From: Sphingobium sp.
Lineage (GTDB): Bacteria > Pseudomonadota > Alphaproteobacteria > Sphingomonadales > Sphingomonadaceae
Length of the DNA stretch: 64,000 nt
Assembly (NCBI GenBank): GCA_017745115.1
Contig: JAGIAA010000005.1
Span: 55,889 to 119,888, forward strand
Reading direction: 5' to 3'
Shown: positions 43,459-52,914 of the stretch, piece by piece
Position numbering within the stretch: the first letter of the stretch is position 1
Layout of the letters: the number at the start of each line of letters is the position of its first letter
Position numbers and translations under genes: made by a program
Notes under the pieces: generated by a model
Databases searched by the model: none
Told to the model about the DNA's origin: nothing
Seen by the model: the letters and a program-made list of their open reading frames with translations, nothing else

Positions 43459-44691
43459 TTGGCCAGCAATGCAGGCCTGACATTCCATGTGCCCGAGCCG
43501 TCGACGCGGCCCGGCGATGCGCCCGATTTTTCGGGCCTCGACATTCCGCCTGCCGGCGCCGTTGCGCGGCCGGATTGCATGGCGCCCGAGGCCGATCTGC
43601 GCGCGCTCCCCTATACGCTGATCCGCGTCCTCGACGACGAAGGCCGCGCCGTTGGCGAGTGGGACCCGCAACTTCCGCCCGAAACACTGCGCAAGGCCCT
43701 GCGCGCGATGATGCTCACGCGTCAGTTCGACGACCGGCTGTTCCGCGCGCATCGCCAGGGCAAGACTAGCTTCTATCTGAAGTCCACCGGCGAGGAGGCG
43801 ATCAGTGTCGCCCAGTCGATGATGCTCGGCGCGGGCGACATGAGCTTCCCCACCTATCGCATGCTGGGCTGGCTGATGGCGCGCGACTATCCGCTCATCG
43901 ATCTGGTCAACCAGATCTTCTCCAACGCCCGCGATCCGCTGCGGGGCCGTCAACTGCCGATCCTCTATTCGGCGCGTGACTATGGCTTCTATTCGGTGTC
44001 GGGCAATCTCGGCAGCCGCTTCGGGGCCGCAGTCGGCTGGGCCATGGCCTCGGCCTACAAGGGCGACGACAAGATCGCGCTCGGCATGGTGGGCGACGGC
44101 ACGACGGCGGAAGGCGACTTCCATGAGGCGTTGACCTTCGCGGCCGTCTATCGCGCGCCGGTCATTCTCTGCGTCACCAACAACCAGTGGGCGATCTCCA
44201 GTTACTCGGGCATTGCCGGCTCCGAGCTGACCACTTTTGCGGCCAAGTCGATCGCTTATGGCCTGCCGGGCCTGCGGGTCGATGGCAACGACCTCCTCGC
44301 CGTCTGGGCTGCGACGGACTGGGCTGCCAGCAGAGCCCGCGCGAATCAGGGCGCGACGCTGATCGAGCTTTTCACCTATCGCGCGTCCGGCCATTCGACG
44401 AGCGACGATCCGACCCGCTATCGCCCCGCCGACGAGGCCTCGCAATGGCCGCTCGGTGATCCCATCGAGCGCCTGAAGCAGCATCTCATCGTGATCGGCG
44501 CGTGGGATGAGGCGCGTCATGCTGCGCTGGTCGAGGAGCTGGACGGGGCGATCCGCGCTGCGCTCAAGGAAGGCGAGGCGGTCGGTTCGCTCGGCAAGTC
44601 CAAGCCCGATCTCACCGAGATGTTCGAGGACGTCTTCCACGAGCCCGACTGGCGCGTGATCGAGCAGCGCCGGGAGGCGATGAGCGAATGA
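43459..44691 (+). CDS. bkdA1: 2-oxoisovalerate dehydrogenase E1 alpha
   Basis: The 410-residue protein has the thiamine-diphosphate motif region VGDGTTAEGDFHEALTFAAV ... NNQWAIS (GDG-x-NN) and the loop SGHSTSDDPTRYR typical of branched-chain E1 alpha. The TTG at 43459 with GAGAGG upstream is the start. It forms the E1 tetramer with the product of the next gene and decarboxylates the keto acids of Leu, Ile and Val. It overlaps bkdA2 by four bases. Confidence 0.95.
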   Translation: MASNAGLTFHVPEPSTRPGDAPDFSGLDIPPAGAVARPDCMAPEADLRALPYTLIRVLDDEGRAVGEWDPQLPPETLRKALRAMMLTRQFDDRLFRAHRQGKTSFYLKSTGEEAISVAQSMMLGAGDMSFPTYRMLGWLMARDYPLIDLVNQIFSNARDPLRGRQLPILYSARDYGFYSVSGNLGSRFGAAVGWAMASAYKGDDKIALGMVGDGTTAEGDFHEALTFAAVYRAPVILCVTNNQWAISSYSGIAGSELTTFAAKSIAYGLPGLRVDGNDLLAVWAATDWAASRARANQGATLIELFTYRASGHSTSDDPTRYRPADEASQWPLGDPIERLKQHLIVIGAWDEARHAALVEELDGAIRAALKEGEAVGSLGKSKPDLTEMFEDVFHEPDWRVIEQRREAMSE

Positions 44692-45704
44692 CCGTCATGA
44701 GCATGATCCAGGCGCTCAACAGCGCCCTCGACGTCACCATGGCGGGCGATCCCGACGTGCTCGTGTTCGGCGAGGACGTGGGCTATTTCGGCGGCGTTTT
44801 CCGCGTCACCGACGGCCTGCAGGCCAAGCACGGCATCACCCGCTGCTTCGATACACCGATCTCGGAGGGTGGCATCATCGCGACCGCGATTGGCATGGGC
44901 GCTTATGGCCTTCGCCCCGTGCCGGAGATTCAGTTTGCCGACTATATCCTGCCGGCTTTCGACCAACTCGTGTCCGAGGCTGCGCGCCTGCGCTATCGTT
45001 CGGGCGGCGAATTCTGCGCGCCGATCACGGTGCGCTCGCCTTATGGCGGCGGGATCTTCGGCGGCCAGACGCACAGCCAGTCGCCCGAGGCGCTCTTTGC
45101 CCATGTCGTGGGCCTCAAGACCGTCATCCCCTCCAACCCCTACGATGCCAAGGGGTTGCTGATCGCCTCCATCGAGGACAATGATCCGGTCATCTTCCTC
45201 GAGCCCAAGCGCCTTTACAACGGCCCCTTCGATGGCCGCATCGATCAGCCGGTGCGGAGCTGGGCGAAGGAACCGATGGGCGACGTGCCGGACGGCTATT
45301 ACACCGTCCCGCTCGGCAAGGCCGCGATCGTGCGACCTGGCGCGGATGTCACCGTCCTCGCTTATGGCACCATGGTCCATGTCTGCGCTGCGGCCGTCGA
45401 GGACAGCGGGTATGACGCCGAGCTGATCGACCTGCGCTCGATCGTGCCGCTCGACATCGACACGATCGTCGAGTCCGTGAACAAAACCGGACGTTGCATC
45501 ATCGTCCACGAAGCATCGCGCTTCGGCGGTTTCGGCGGCGAGCTGTCCGCGCTTATCCAGGAGCGCTGCTTCTATGCCCTGGAGGCGCCCGTGCAGCGCG
45601 TGACGGGATATGATACGCCGTACCCGCACGCGTTCGAATGGGATTATTTCCCGGGTCCGAAGCGCGTCCACGCGGCACTCGACCTTGTCATGAAGGCGGA
45701 CTGA
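44688..45704 (+). CDS. bkdA2: 2-oxoisovalerate dehydrogenase E1 beta
   Basis: The 338-residue transketolase-like beta subunit has LVFGEDVGYFGGVFRVTDGL, PISEGGIIATAIGMGAYG, RSPYGGGIFGGQTHSQSPE and IVHEASRFGGFGGELSALI. All are conserved in branched-chain E1 beta. It pairs with the alpha subunit (four-base ATGA overlap) and is followed one base later by E2. Confidence 0.96.
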   Translation: MTVMSMIQALNSALDVTMAGDPDVLVFGEDVGYFGGVFRVTDGLQAKHGITRCFDTPISEGGIIATAIGMGAYGLRPVPEIQFADYILPAFDQLVSEAARLRYRSGGEFCAPITVRSPYGGGIFGGQTHSQSPEALFAHVVGLKTVIPSNPYDAKGLLIASIEDNDPVIFLEPKRLYNGPFDGRIDQPVRSWAKEPMGDVPDGYYTVPLGKAAIVRPGADVTVLAYGTMVHVCAAAVEDSGYDAELIDLRSIVPLDIDTIVESVNKTGRCIIVHEASRFGGFGGELSALIQERCFYALEAPVQRVTGYDTPYPHAFEWDYFPGPKRVHAALDLVMKAD

Positions 45705-45705
45705 G

Positions 45706-47022
45706 ATGCGCTACGAATATCGCCTGCCCGACATTGGCGAGGGCATTGCCGAAGCGGAGCTGGTCGGCTGGCATGTGAAGCCCGGCGACCGGGTCGAGGA
45801 CGGCACGATGCTGGCCGACATCATGACCGACAAGGCGACGGTCGAGATCGAAGCGCCGGTCTCGGGCGTCATCACCGAGCAGTTCGGCGATGTCGGCGAC
45901 ACGGTCGCGATCGGCTCCGTGCTGCTGGTCATCGAGACGGACGAGGCTGAGAAACTGGCGGAGGTGGGGGTCGCTAACCCGGCAGCAGCCGTTGCGTCTG
46001 AAACTGCCAGTTCCGATACAGAATCTGAGCCGTTCCCCGGCGTAGGCCGGGGCCCAGAACCCGAAAAAGAACCGCGCGATGGCGCGGATCGGCGCGAAAC
46101 ACCGACTCTGGACCTCGGCCTGCGCCAGGGAACACTGAAGGGGGAAGCCGGAGCATCGGGCAAGCGCCGCATCCTGGCTTCTCCCGCCGTGCGTGCTCGA
46201 GCCACTGCGCTTGGCATTGATCTCGCCGACGTGAAGCCCTCCCAGGGCGATCACATCCGCCACGCCGATCTTGACGCCTGGCTCAGCTATCATCGCGGCC
46301 AGGGCTATGTTGCCGCAGCCGCGCCCCGCGCCGACGAGACGATCAAGGTCGCCGGGCTGCGCCGCCGCATCGCCGACAAGATGGCGGAAGCCAAGCGCCA
46401 CATCCCGCATTTCTCCTATGTCGAGGAGATCGAGGTGACGGCGCTCGAGGCGATGCGCGCCGATCTTAACGCCAATCGCGGCGGCCGGCCCAAGCTGACT
46501 CTGCTGCCGTTCCTGATTGTCGCGATGTGCAAGGCGCTGCCCGGCTTCCCGATGATCAACGCCCGCTATGACGACGAGGCCGGCGTGGTCACGCGCCATG
46601 GTGCCGTCCATCTCGGCATGGCGACGCAGGCCGACGCCGGGCTCTATGTGCCCGTCATTCGCGATGCGCAGGCGAAGAACGTCTGGCAGCTCGCCGATGA
46701 GATCACGCGTCTCTCGCAAGCGGTCCGCGACGGCAGCATCACCTCGGCGGAACTCAGCGGATCGACGCTCACGATCTCCTCGCTCGGACCCCTCGGCGGC
46801 ATCGCCTCGACGCCGGTCATCAACCGCCCCGAGGTGGCAATCCTCGCCCCTAACCGCATCGTTGAGCGGCCTGTCTTTGAGGGCGACAAGATCCGCCCGG
46901 CCAAGCTCATGAACCTCTCGATCAGCTGCGATCATCGCGTTGTCGATGGCTGGGATGCCGCGAGTTTCATACAGTCTATGCGCAAACTTCTCGAAACGCC
47001 CGTTCTCCTCTTCGCAGACTGA
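45706..47022 (+). CDS. bkdB: Branched-chain alpha-keto acid dehydrogenase E2 (dihydrolipoyl acyltransferase)
   Basis: The 438-residue protein has an N-terminal lipoyl domain (LPDIGEGIAEAE ... MTDKATVEIEAP, Lys near residue 43). A long linker (about residues 85-150) follows, then the peripheral-subunit-binding domain (ILASPAVRARATALG) and the acyltransferase domain ending CDHRVVDGWDAASF, with its catalytic His/Asp. The linker contains a family-A palindromic repeat in frame (46032-46133; residues about 109-143, starting FPGVGRGPEPE). A gene for the E3 subunit is not in the window. Confidence 0.96.
   Translation: MRYEYRLPDIGEGIAEAELVGWHVKPGDRVEDGTMLADIMTDKATVEIEAPVSGVITEQFGDVGDTVAIGSVLLVIETDEAEKLAEVGVANPAAAVASETASSDTESEPFPGVGRGPEPEKEPRDGADRRETPTLDLGLRQGTLKGEAGASGKRRILASPAVRARATALGIDLADVKPSQGDHIRHADLDAWLSYHRGQGYVAAAAPRADETIKVAGLRRRIADKMAEAKRHIPHFSYVEEIEVTALEAMRADLNANRGGRPKLTLLPFLIVAMCKALPGFPMINARYDDEAGVVTRHGAVHLGMATQADAGLYVPVIRDAQAKNVWQLADEITRLSQAVRDGSITSAELSGSTLTISSLGPLGGIASTPVINRPEVAILAPNRIVERPVFEGDKIRPAKLMNLSISCDHRVVDGWDAASFIQSMRKLLETPVLLFAD
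46032..46133. repeat. Family-A palindromic repeat in frame inside bkdB
   Basis: Arms 46032-46057 and 46108-46133 are reverse complements with four mismatches and match the intergenic copy at 40113-40202. The element is 102 bases (34 codons), keeps the reading frame and has no stop. It encodes part of the flexible linker between the lipoyl and subunit-binding domains. Confidence 0.85.
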
Positions 47023-47053
47023 TGGCGGGCATGATCATGCAATCCAAACACAT

Positions 47054-47126
47054 CGTCATTTCCGCGAAGGCGGGAACCCAGCGATGCTCCATCCCGGCCT
47101 GGGTTCCTGCTTCCGCGGGAATGACG
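47054..47126. repeat. Palindromic repeat, family D
   Basis: Arms 47054-47081 and 47099-47126 (28 bases, a few mismatches; begin CGTCATT) lie between bkdB and ivd. The right side ends just upstream of the ivd ribosome binding region. Confidence 0.8.
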
Positions 47127-47152
47127 GGAGGAAAAACGGGGACAGCCGCCAA

Positions 47153-48307
47153 ATGATGACCAATCTGGACTTCGCCCTGGGTGAAACGGCGGACATGATC
47201 CGCGAAAGCTGCGCCCGCTTCGCCGCCGACCGCATCGCGCCCATCGCTGCCAGGGTCGACCGCGAGGACTGGTTTCCGCTCGAACTCTGGACCGAGATGG
47301 GCGACCTCGGCCTGCATGGCATCACGGTCGCGGAAGAGGATGGGGGCCTCGGCCTCGGTTATCTCGAGCATGTGATCGCCTGCGAGGAAATCTCGCGAGC
47401 CTCGGCCTCGGTGGGCCTGAGCTATGGCGCCCATAGCAATCTCTGCATCAACCAGATCGCCCGCTGGGGTTCGGCCGAGCAGAAGGTCAAATATCTGCCC
47501 GGGCTCATCTCGGGCGAGCATGTCGGCAGTCTCGCCATGTCCGAAGTCGGCGCCGGATCGGACGTTGTCTCGATGAAGCTGCGGGCCGATGGTGTCCAGG
47601 GCGGCTATGTCCTCAACGGCACCAAGTTCTGGATCACCAACGCGCCTTATGCCGAGACGCTGGTTGTCTATGCCAGGAGCGATGCCAACGCCGGGTCCAA
47701 GGGCATCACAGCCTTTTTGATCGAGCGCGGCATGGACGGCTTTTCGATCGGCCAGAAGATCGAGAAGATGGGCATGCGCGGTTCGCCGACGGCGGAGTTG
47801 GTCTTCAACGACTGCCTCGTGCCCGAGGAGAATGTGCTCGGCAGCGTCGGCGGCGGGGTGAAGGTGCTCATGTCCGGCCTCGACTATGAGCGGGTCGTTC
47901 TCTCCGGTGTGCAGCTCGGCATCATGCAGGCCTGTCTCGATACGGTCCTGCCCTACATTCGCGAGCGCAAGCAGTTCGGCCAGCCGATCGGCACTTTCCA
48001 GCTCATGCAAGCGAAGGTGGCAGACATGTATGTCGCCCTGAACTCGGCGCGCGCCTATGTCTACGCCGTCGCCAAGGCGTGCGATGCAGGCAAGACCACG
48101 CGCTTCGACGCCGCCGGCGCGATCCTGCTGGCGAGCGAGAATGCGGTGAAGGTGGCCCTCGAAGCCGTCCAGGCCTTGGGCGGCGCGGGCTACACCACTG
48201 ACTGGCCGGTCGAGCGCTATCTGCGCGACGCCAAGCTACTCGATATCGGCGCGGGGACGAATGAAATCCGCCGCATGCTCATCGGCCGGGAGCTGTTCGA
48301 AGCATGA
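47153..48307 (+). CDS. ivd: Isovaleryl-CoA dehydrogenase
   Basis: The 384-residue acyl-CoA dehydrogenase has AMSEVGAGSDVVSMKL and KFWITNAPYAETLVVY. Diagnostic for isovaleryl-CoA dehydrogenase, the usual C-terminal Glu is replaced (IGAGTNEIRRM) and the Glu in LDYERVVLSG is available as base. It turns isovaleryl-CoA to 3-methylcrotonyl-CoA in leucine breakdown, which fits the mcc genes that follow. The start is ATG 47153 or 47156 (MMTNLDFALG). Confidence 0.95.
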   Translation: MMTNLDFALGETADMIRESCARFAADRIAPIAARVDREDWFPLELWTEMGDLGLHGITVAEEDGGLGLGYLEHVIACEEISRASASVGLSYGAHSNLCINQIARWGSAEQKVKYLPGLISGEHVGSLAMSEVGAGSDVVSMKLRADGVQGGYVLNGTKFWITNAPYAETLVVYARSDANAGSKGITAFLIERGMDGFSIGQKIEKMGMRGSPTAELVFNDCLVPEENVLGSVGGGVKVLMSGLDYERVVLSGVQLGIMQACLDTVLPYIRERKQFGQPIGTFQLMQAKVADMYVALNSARAYVYAVAKACDAGKTTRFDAAGAILLASENAVKVALEAVQALGGAGYTTDWPVERYLRDAKLLDIGAGTNEIRRMLIGRELFEA

Positions 48308-48564
48308 GCAAGACGGTCCTGGACGCCCTGCAATATTACGGCGCAGCTGCCGCTACGATCGCGGCTCTCGTCGTGGCGCTCGATCTTGGCCGGCGCATCA
48401 CCGGCTGGGCGTTCGTCCTGTTCGTGACCAGCTCGATCGCGCTGATCGGATGGGGTTTTCTCAAGCCCGACAGCGAAGGGATCGGCTGGCAGAATATCGC
48501 GCTGCTGGTCATCAATGCGACGGGCGTCTATCGCTACCTGATCCGCAAGAAGGATCCGGCATGA
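48304..48564 (+). CDS. Small integral membrane protein of the leucine operon
   Basis: The 86-residue protein has three predicted membrane helices ([47 protein letters not shown]). It starts four bases inside the ivd stop. It resembles small membrane proteins of unknown function found with acyl-CoA genes in sphingomonads. No function is known, but tight coupling with ivd suggests a role in the leucine-degradation operon. Confidence 0.75.
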   Translation: MSKTVLDALQYYGAAAATIAALVVALDLGRRITGWAFVLFVTSSIALIGWGFLKPDSEGIGWQNIALLVINATGVYRYLIRKKDPA

Positions 48565-48593
48565 GCGAGCCCGCGATATGGCATGCCCCAAAA

Positions 48594-48724
48594 TCCTCCC
48601 CGAGCTTGCTCGGGGAGGGGGACCGCCGGAGGCGGTGGAGGGGTATCGGAGTGGCGGTGCGAGGTGCCCCTCCACCATTCGCTTTGCGAATGGTCCCCGT
48701 CCCCAAGCAAGCTTGGGGAGGATC
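48594..48724. repeat. Family-E palindromic repeats, inverted pair before mccB
   Basis: One copy runs direct (48594-48643: CCTCCCCGAG-x-CTCGGGGAGGGGGACC-x-GGTGGAGGGG). A second runs inverted (about 48666-48724), ending CAAGCTTGGGGAGGATC. The end GGGGAGGATCGATATG supplies a GGAGG Shine-Dalgarno six bases before the mccB start. Confidence 0.85.
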
Positions 48725-48727
48725 GAT

Positions 48728-50329
48728 ATGACCGGTCCCGTTCTTCCCACCTCCGTCGACCCGGCCAGCCCGGAATTTCGCGCGCGCGCTGCGCACAATC
48801 GCGCATTGGCCGAGCGGCTGCGCGCCGACGTGGCGAAGGCGGCGCTCGGCGGCGGCGAGAAGGCGCGCGAGAAGCATGTTGCCCGCGGCAAGCTGCTTCC
48901 CCGCGAACGTATCGACCGGTTGCTCGATCCCGGCTCGCCCTTCCTCGAAATCGGCCAGCTCGCCGCGCACGGCGCCTATGAGGACGACATTCCCGGCGCC
49001 GGCATCGTTGCGGGCATTGGCCGTGTTGCCGGGCGGCAGGTGATGATCGCTGCCAACGACGCGACCGTGAAGGGCGGCACTTACTATCCGCTGAGCGTCA
49101 AGAAGCATCTGCGCGCGCAGGAGATCGCGGCGGAGAACAATCTGCCCTGCATCTATCTCGTCGACAGCGGCGGCGCGAATCTGCCGCACCAGGCCGAGGT
49201 TTTCCCGGACCGCGATCATTTCGGCCGCATCTTCTTCAATCAGGCGAACATGTCGGCGCGCGGCATCGCCCAGATCGCCTGCGTCATGGGAAGCTGTACG
49301 GCGGGCGGCGCCTATGTGCCCGCCATGGCCGACGAGAGCATCATCGTGCGCGGGCAGGGGACCATCTTCCTCGCCGGCCCGCCGCTGGTGAAAGCGGCGA
49401 CGGGTGAGGAGATCAGTGCCGAGGATCTGGGCGGCGGCGAACTGCATGCGCATCGCTCCGGCGTCGTCGATCATCTCGCCGAGAATGACGAGCATGCGCT
49501 GACCATCCTGCGCGACATCGTCTCGACGCTGCCGGCGGATCATGCGCCGGACGTGCCGCTGATCGAGCCGCGCGCACCCAAATATGACGTCGAAGAGCTG
49601 TACGGCATCATCCCCGAAGATGTCCGTGCACCGTACGATGTGCGCGAGGTCATAGCGCGCCTCGTCGATGGCAGCGAATTCCACGAGTTCAAGGCGCAGT
49701 TCGGCTCCACGCTCGTCTGCGGCTTTGCGCATATCTGGGGCATGCCGGTCGCGATCCTCGCCAATAACGGCGTGCTGTTCAGCGAGAGCGCGGTCAAGGG
49801 CGCGCATTTCATCGAGCTCGCCTGTCAGCGCCGCGTGCCGTTGCTGTTCCTCCAGAACATCTCCGGCTTCATGGTCGGCGGCAAATACGAGGCGGAAGGC
49901 ATCGCCAAGCATGGCGCCAAGCTGGTGACCGCAGTCGCCACCGCACAAGTGCCCAAGATCACCGTGCTGATCGGCGGCAGCTTTGGCGCCGGCAATTACG
50001 GCATGGCGGGCAGGGGCTATTCGCCGCGCTTCCTGTTCACCTGGCCCAACAGCCGCATCAGCGTCATGGGGGGCGAGCAGGCGGCCAGCGTCCTCGCCAC
50101 CGTCAATCGCGACGCGGCCAACTGGACGCCGGAGCAAGCCGAAGCCTTCAAGGCCCCGATCCGCGCCAAGTTCGAGGAGGAAGGCGACCCCTGGCACGCC
50201 ACCGCTTGCCTGTGGGACGACGGCATCATCGACCCGGCACAGACAAGAGATGTGCTGGGCCTGTCGCTTGCGGCCTGCCTCAATGCGCCGATCGCGGAGA
50301 AGGCAGCCTTCGGGCTGTTCCGGATGTGA
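48728..50329 (+). CDS. mccB: Methylcrotonyl-CoA carboxylase, carboxyltransferase subunit
   Basis: The 533-residue protein has two crotonase-like halves. [20 protein letters not shown] and [20 protein letters not shown], then [11 protein letters not shown] and [20 protein letters not shown], are typical of MCC beta. It transfers carboxyl from biotin to 3-methylcrotonyl-CoA. The ATG at 48728 is placed by the SD inside the preceding repeat. A DUF559 gene on the other strand separates it from mccA. Confidence 0.96.
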   Translation: MTGPVLPTSVDPASPEFRARAAHNRALAERLRADVAKAALGGGEKAREKHVARGKLLPRERIDRLLDPGSPFLEIGQLAAHGAYEDDIPGAGIVAGIGRVAGRQVMIAANDATVKGGTYYPLSVKKHLRAQEIAAENNLPCIYLVDSGGANLPHQAEVFPDRDHFGRIFFNQANMSARGIAQIACVMGSCTAGGAYVPAMADESIIVRGQGTIFLAGPPLVKAATGEEISAEDLGGGELHAHRSGVVDHLAENDEHALTILRDIVSTLPADHAPDVPLIEPRAPKYDVEELYGIIPEDVRAPYDVREVIARLVDGSEFHEFKAQFGSTLVCGFAHIWGMPVAILANNGVLFSESAVKGAHFIELACQRRVPLLFLQNISGFMVGGKYEAEGIAKHGAKLVTAVATAQVPKITVLIGGSFGAGNYGMAGRGYSPRFLFTWPNSRISVMGGEQAASVLATVNRDAANWTPEQAEAFKAPIRAKFEEEGDPWHATACLWDDGIIDPAQTRDVLGLSLAACLNAPIAEKAAFGLFRM

Positions 50330-50344
50330 CGTCAGCGGCGGGCA

Positions 50345-50411
50345 CAATGATCCTCCCCGAGCTAGTCTCGGGGAGGGGGACCATCCGGCAGCACCGGATG
50401 GTGGAGGGGCA
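50345..50411. repeat. Family-E palindromic repeat, direct copy after mccB
   Basis: Begins ATCCTCCCCGAG near 50349 and ends GGTGGAGGGGC at about 50410, with internal stems CTCCCCGAG/CTCGGGGAG and CCATCCGG/CCGGATGG. Its right two-thirds encode the last codons of the opposite-strand DUF559 gene. Confidence 0.85.
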
Positions 50412-50778
50412 GGCGGTCGCGCGCCGCGCAGGCGATCGCAGTCACCGTAGCTTCGACGTCTCGCAGCACTTCGACTGTAGCGATGCGAATCGTGGTAATG
50501 CCGGCCGCACGCAAGGAGGCATCTCGCTGGACATCGCGTTCCGGTCGATCGCCTCGCATATGTGCTTCGCTGTCGACCTCAATGGCGAGGCGCGCGTCGC
50601 TGCAAAAGAAGTCGAGAATGAACGGGCCGGTCGGATGCTGGCGGCGAAACTTGAGCCCGCCGGGTCGTTTGCGCAGTTCCTTCCAGAGCAGGATCTCAGG
50701 CAGCGACATCTCCTGTCGCAGGCGGCGCGCTTTACCTTTCGTCCCGTTTCTCGCCTTTGGCGCCACATCGAGCAGCAT
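50362..50778 (-). CDS. DUF559 endonuclease-like protein
   Basis: The 138-residue protein has RLRQEMSLPEILLWKELRKR, GLKFRRQHPTGPFILDFFC and LAIEVDSEAHMRGDRPERD. These make up the DUF559 family, which has a very-short-patch-repair/PD-(D/E)XK-like fold with Asp in LDFFC and E-V-D. The last residues (PLHHPVLPDGPPPRD) are encoded by the palindromic repeat. It lies opposite to the mcc genes and is bracketed by inverted copies of the repeat. Function is unknown. Confidence 0.85.
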   Translation of the reverse strand: MLLDVAPKARNGTKGKARRLRQEMSLPEILLWKELRKRPGGLKFRRQHPTGPFILDFFCSDARLAIEVDSEAHMRGDRPERDVQRDASLRAAGITTIRIATVEVLRDVEATVTAIACAARDRLPLHHPVLPDGPPPRD

Positions 50779-50784
50779 CGCTTT

Positions 50785-50942
50785 TCCCCCTCCACCATGC
50801 TTCGCATGCTGGACAGAGTCCCGTGCCTCTGTCCAGCCCTCCCCGAGACAAGCTCGGGGAGGATCCAGAATGGACCTCGAAGGTCCTCCTCGAGCTTGCT
50901 CGGGGAGGGGGACCGCTCGCGCAGCGAGTGGTGGAGGGGCTG
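50785..50942. repeat. Family-E palindromic repeats, inverted pair before mccA
   Basis: An inverted copy (about 50785-50873) and a direct copy (50883-50942) stand between the DUF559 gene and mccA. The direct copy ends GGTGGAGGGGCTG immediately before the mccA ATG, so its GGAGG lies five bases upstream and serves as Shine-Dalgarno. Confidence 0.85.
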
Positions 50943-52790
50943 ATGATTACCTCCCTCCTCATCGCCAATCGCGGCGAGATCGCGTGCCGGATCATCCGCA
51001 CCGCGAGGCGCATGGGCATTCGCACTATCGCGGTCTATTCGGACGCGGATGCCAGGGCGCTGCATGTCCGCATGGCCGACGAGGCGGTGCATATCGGCCC
51101 TTCACCGGCGCGCGAGAGCTATCTGGTTGGCGAGAAGATCATCGCAGCCGCCAAGGCGACCGGCGCGGAGGCGATCCATCCCGGCTACGGCTTCCTTAGC
51201 GAGAATGCCGAGTTCGCGCAGGCTGTGACCGATGCCGGGCTGATATGGGTCGGCGCGACGCCCCACAGCATTCGCGCCATGGGCCTCAAGGATGCTGCCA
51301 AGAAGCTGATGCAGGAGGCCGGCGTGCCGGTGACGCCCGGCTATCTCGGCGAGGACCAGTCGCCTGAGCGGCTCGCGGCGGAAGCAGGCAAGATCGGCTA
51401 TCCTGTGCTCATCAAGGCGGTTGCGGGTGGTGGTGGCAAAGGCATGCGCCGCGTCGATGCGGCCGCCGATTTTGCCGATGCGCTGACGTCCTGCCGTCGT
51501 GAGGCGGCGTCATCTTTCGGCGACGACCGCGTCCTTATCGAAAAATATGTGCTCTCGCCGCGCCACATCGAGGTGCAGGTCTTCGGCGACACCCATGGCA
51601 ATATCGTCCACCTGTTCGAGCGCGATTGCTCGCTCCAGCGTCGCCACCAGAAGGTGATCGAGGAAGCCCCCGCACCGGGCATGGACGAGGCGACGCGTGA
51701 GGCGATCTGTGTTGCCGCTGTCCGCGCCGCCAAGGCGGTCGACTATGTCGGGGCGGGCACGATCGAGTTTATTGCCGACGCGAGCGAGGGCCTCTCCGCC
51801 GACCGCATCTGGTTCATGGAAATGAACACCCGCCTGCAGGTCGAGCATCCGGTGACCGAGGAGATTACGGGCGTCGATCTCGTCGAATGGCAGCTGCGCG
51901 TCGCGGCGGGCGAGGCGTTGCCGAAAAGGCAGGATGAGCTTTCTATCAACGGCCATGCCATCGAGGCGCGGCTCTATGCGGAGGATCCGGCCACGGGGTT
52001 TTTGCCGAGCATCGGAAAGCTGGAGCTGTTTGAGCTTGGCGACGTGCATCGCGATGGTGGGCGTATAGACACGGGCGTTGATGAGGGCGCGGAAGTCACG
52101 CCCTATTATGACCCTATGATCGCCAAGATCATCGCAGCGGCCCCCGATCGGGAGAGTGCGCGCGGATTGCTGCACGCCCTGATTTCGCAAACCGTCATTT
52201 GGCCGGTGCGAACCAATGCCTCGTTCCTGCTTAAGGCGCTCGAGCATCCGGACTTCATCGCCGGCACGGTCGACACAGGTCTCATCGGTCGCAATGGCGA
52301 AGCGATGGCTGAGCCGCCCGTGCCATCCGAAGACGATCTGACATGGGCCGTTGGAGACTTAATCCCGATCTACGACCAGCCGGGATTTCGTCTGAATGCC
52401 AGCCCCAAATCGACGGCATGGTTTCTGGTCGATGGCAACCCGGTGGAAGTACCGATCGATGGTAGCGGGGTTTTCGAGCCTGTGAATTCGACAAAGCTGA
52501 GCTCGCAGGGGCGGACATGGGCAATCACGTCATGGCGGCAAGATGGCAATCATGGTGCTTTGATCGGTGACGGTGCCATCCTTGCCCCCATGCCCGGGCG
52601 CATCATTGCGGTCGAGGTGAGTGCCGGACAGGTGGTAACCAAAGGCCAGAAGCTCCTGACGCTCGAAGCCATGAAGATGGAGCACAGCCTGACCGCCCCG
52701 TTCGACGGAACCGTCGCGGAGCTGGCCGTGGCGCTGGGCGACCAGGTCCAGCTCGAGGCGCTGCTCGCGCGGATCGAGCAGAGCGGGTAA
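50943..52790 (+). CDS. mccA: Methylcrotonyl-CoA carboxylase, biotin carboxylase/BCCP subunit
   Basis: The 615-residue protein has IANRGEIACRIIRTARRMGI, the ATP-grasp AVAGGGGKGMRRV, EMNTRLQVEHPVTEEITG and a C-terminal biotinyl domain with LEAMKMEHSL (biotin on Lys). It carries ATP-dependent carboxylation of biotin and delivers it to mccB. The start ATG is placed by GGAGG from the repeat. The region 52791-52914 after it is AT-rich and likely a promoter for the next genes. Confidence 0.97.
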   Translation: MITSLLIANRGEIACRIIRTARRMGIRTIAVYSDADARALHVRMADEAVHIGPSPARESYLVGEKIIAAAKATGAEAIHPGYGFLSENAEFAQAVTDAGLIWVGATPHSIRAMGLKDAAKKLMQEAGVPVTPGYLGEDQSPERLAAEAGKIGYPVLIKAVAGGGGKGMRRVDAAADFADALTSCRREAASSFGDDRVLIEKYVLSPRHIEVQVFGDTHGNIVHLFERDCSLQRRHQKVIEEAPAPGMDEATREAICVAAVRAAKAVDYVGAGTIEFIADASEGLSADRIWFMEMNTRLQVEHPVTEEITGVDLVEWQLRVAAGEALPKRQDELSINGHAIEARLYAEDPATGFLPSIGKLELFELGDVHRDGGRIDTGVDEGAEVTPYYDPMIAKIIAAAPDRESARGLLHALISQTVIWPVRTNASFLLKALEHPDFIAGTVDTGLIGRNGEAMAEPPVPSEDDLTWAVGDLIPIYDQPGFRLNASPKSTAWFLVDGNPVEVPIDGSGVFEPVNSTKLSSQGRTWAITSWRQDGNHGALIGDGAILAPMPGRIIAVEVSAGQVVTKGQKLLTLEAMKMEHSLTAPFDGTVAELAVALGDQVQLEALLARIEQSG

Positions 52791-52914
52791 GACGCGCTAT
52801 GTCCTACACGTACGATAGCTGCTACAACGATTCTTCTAAGTGACAGAAAATAAAAGATAAAAAATTTCGATGTGAATATGCGTTAAGTTCCACAACTTCA
52901 AGGAAGAACCGCCG

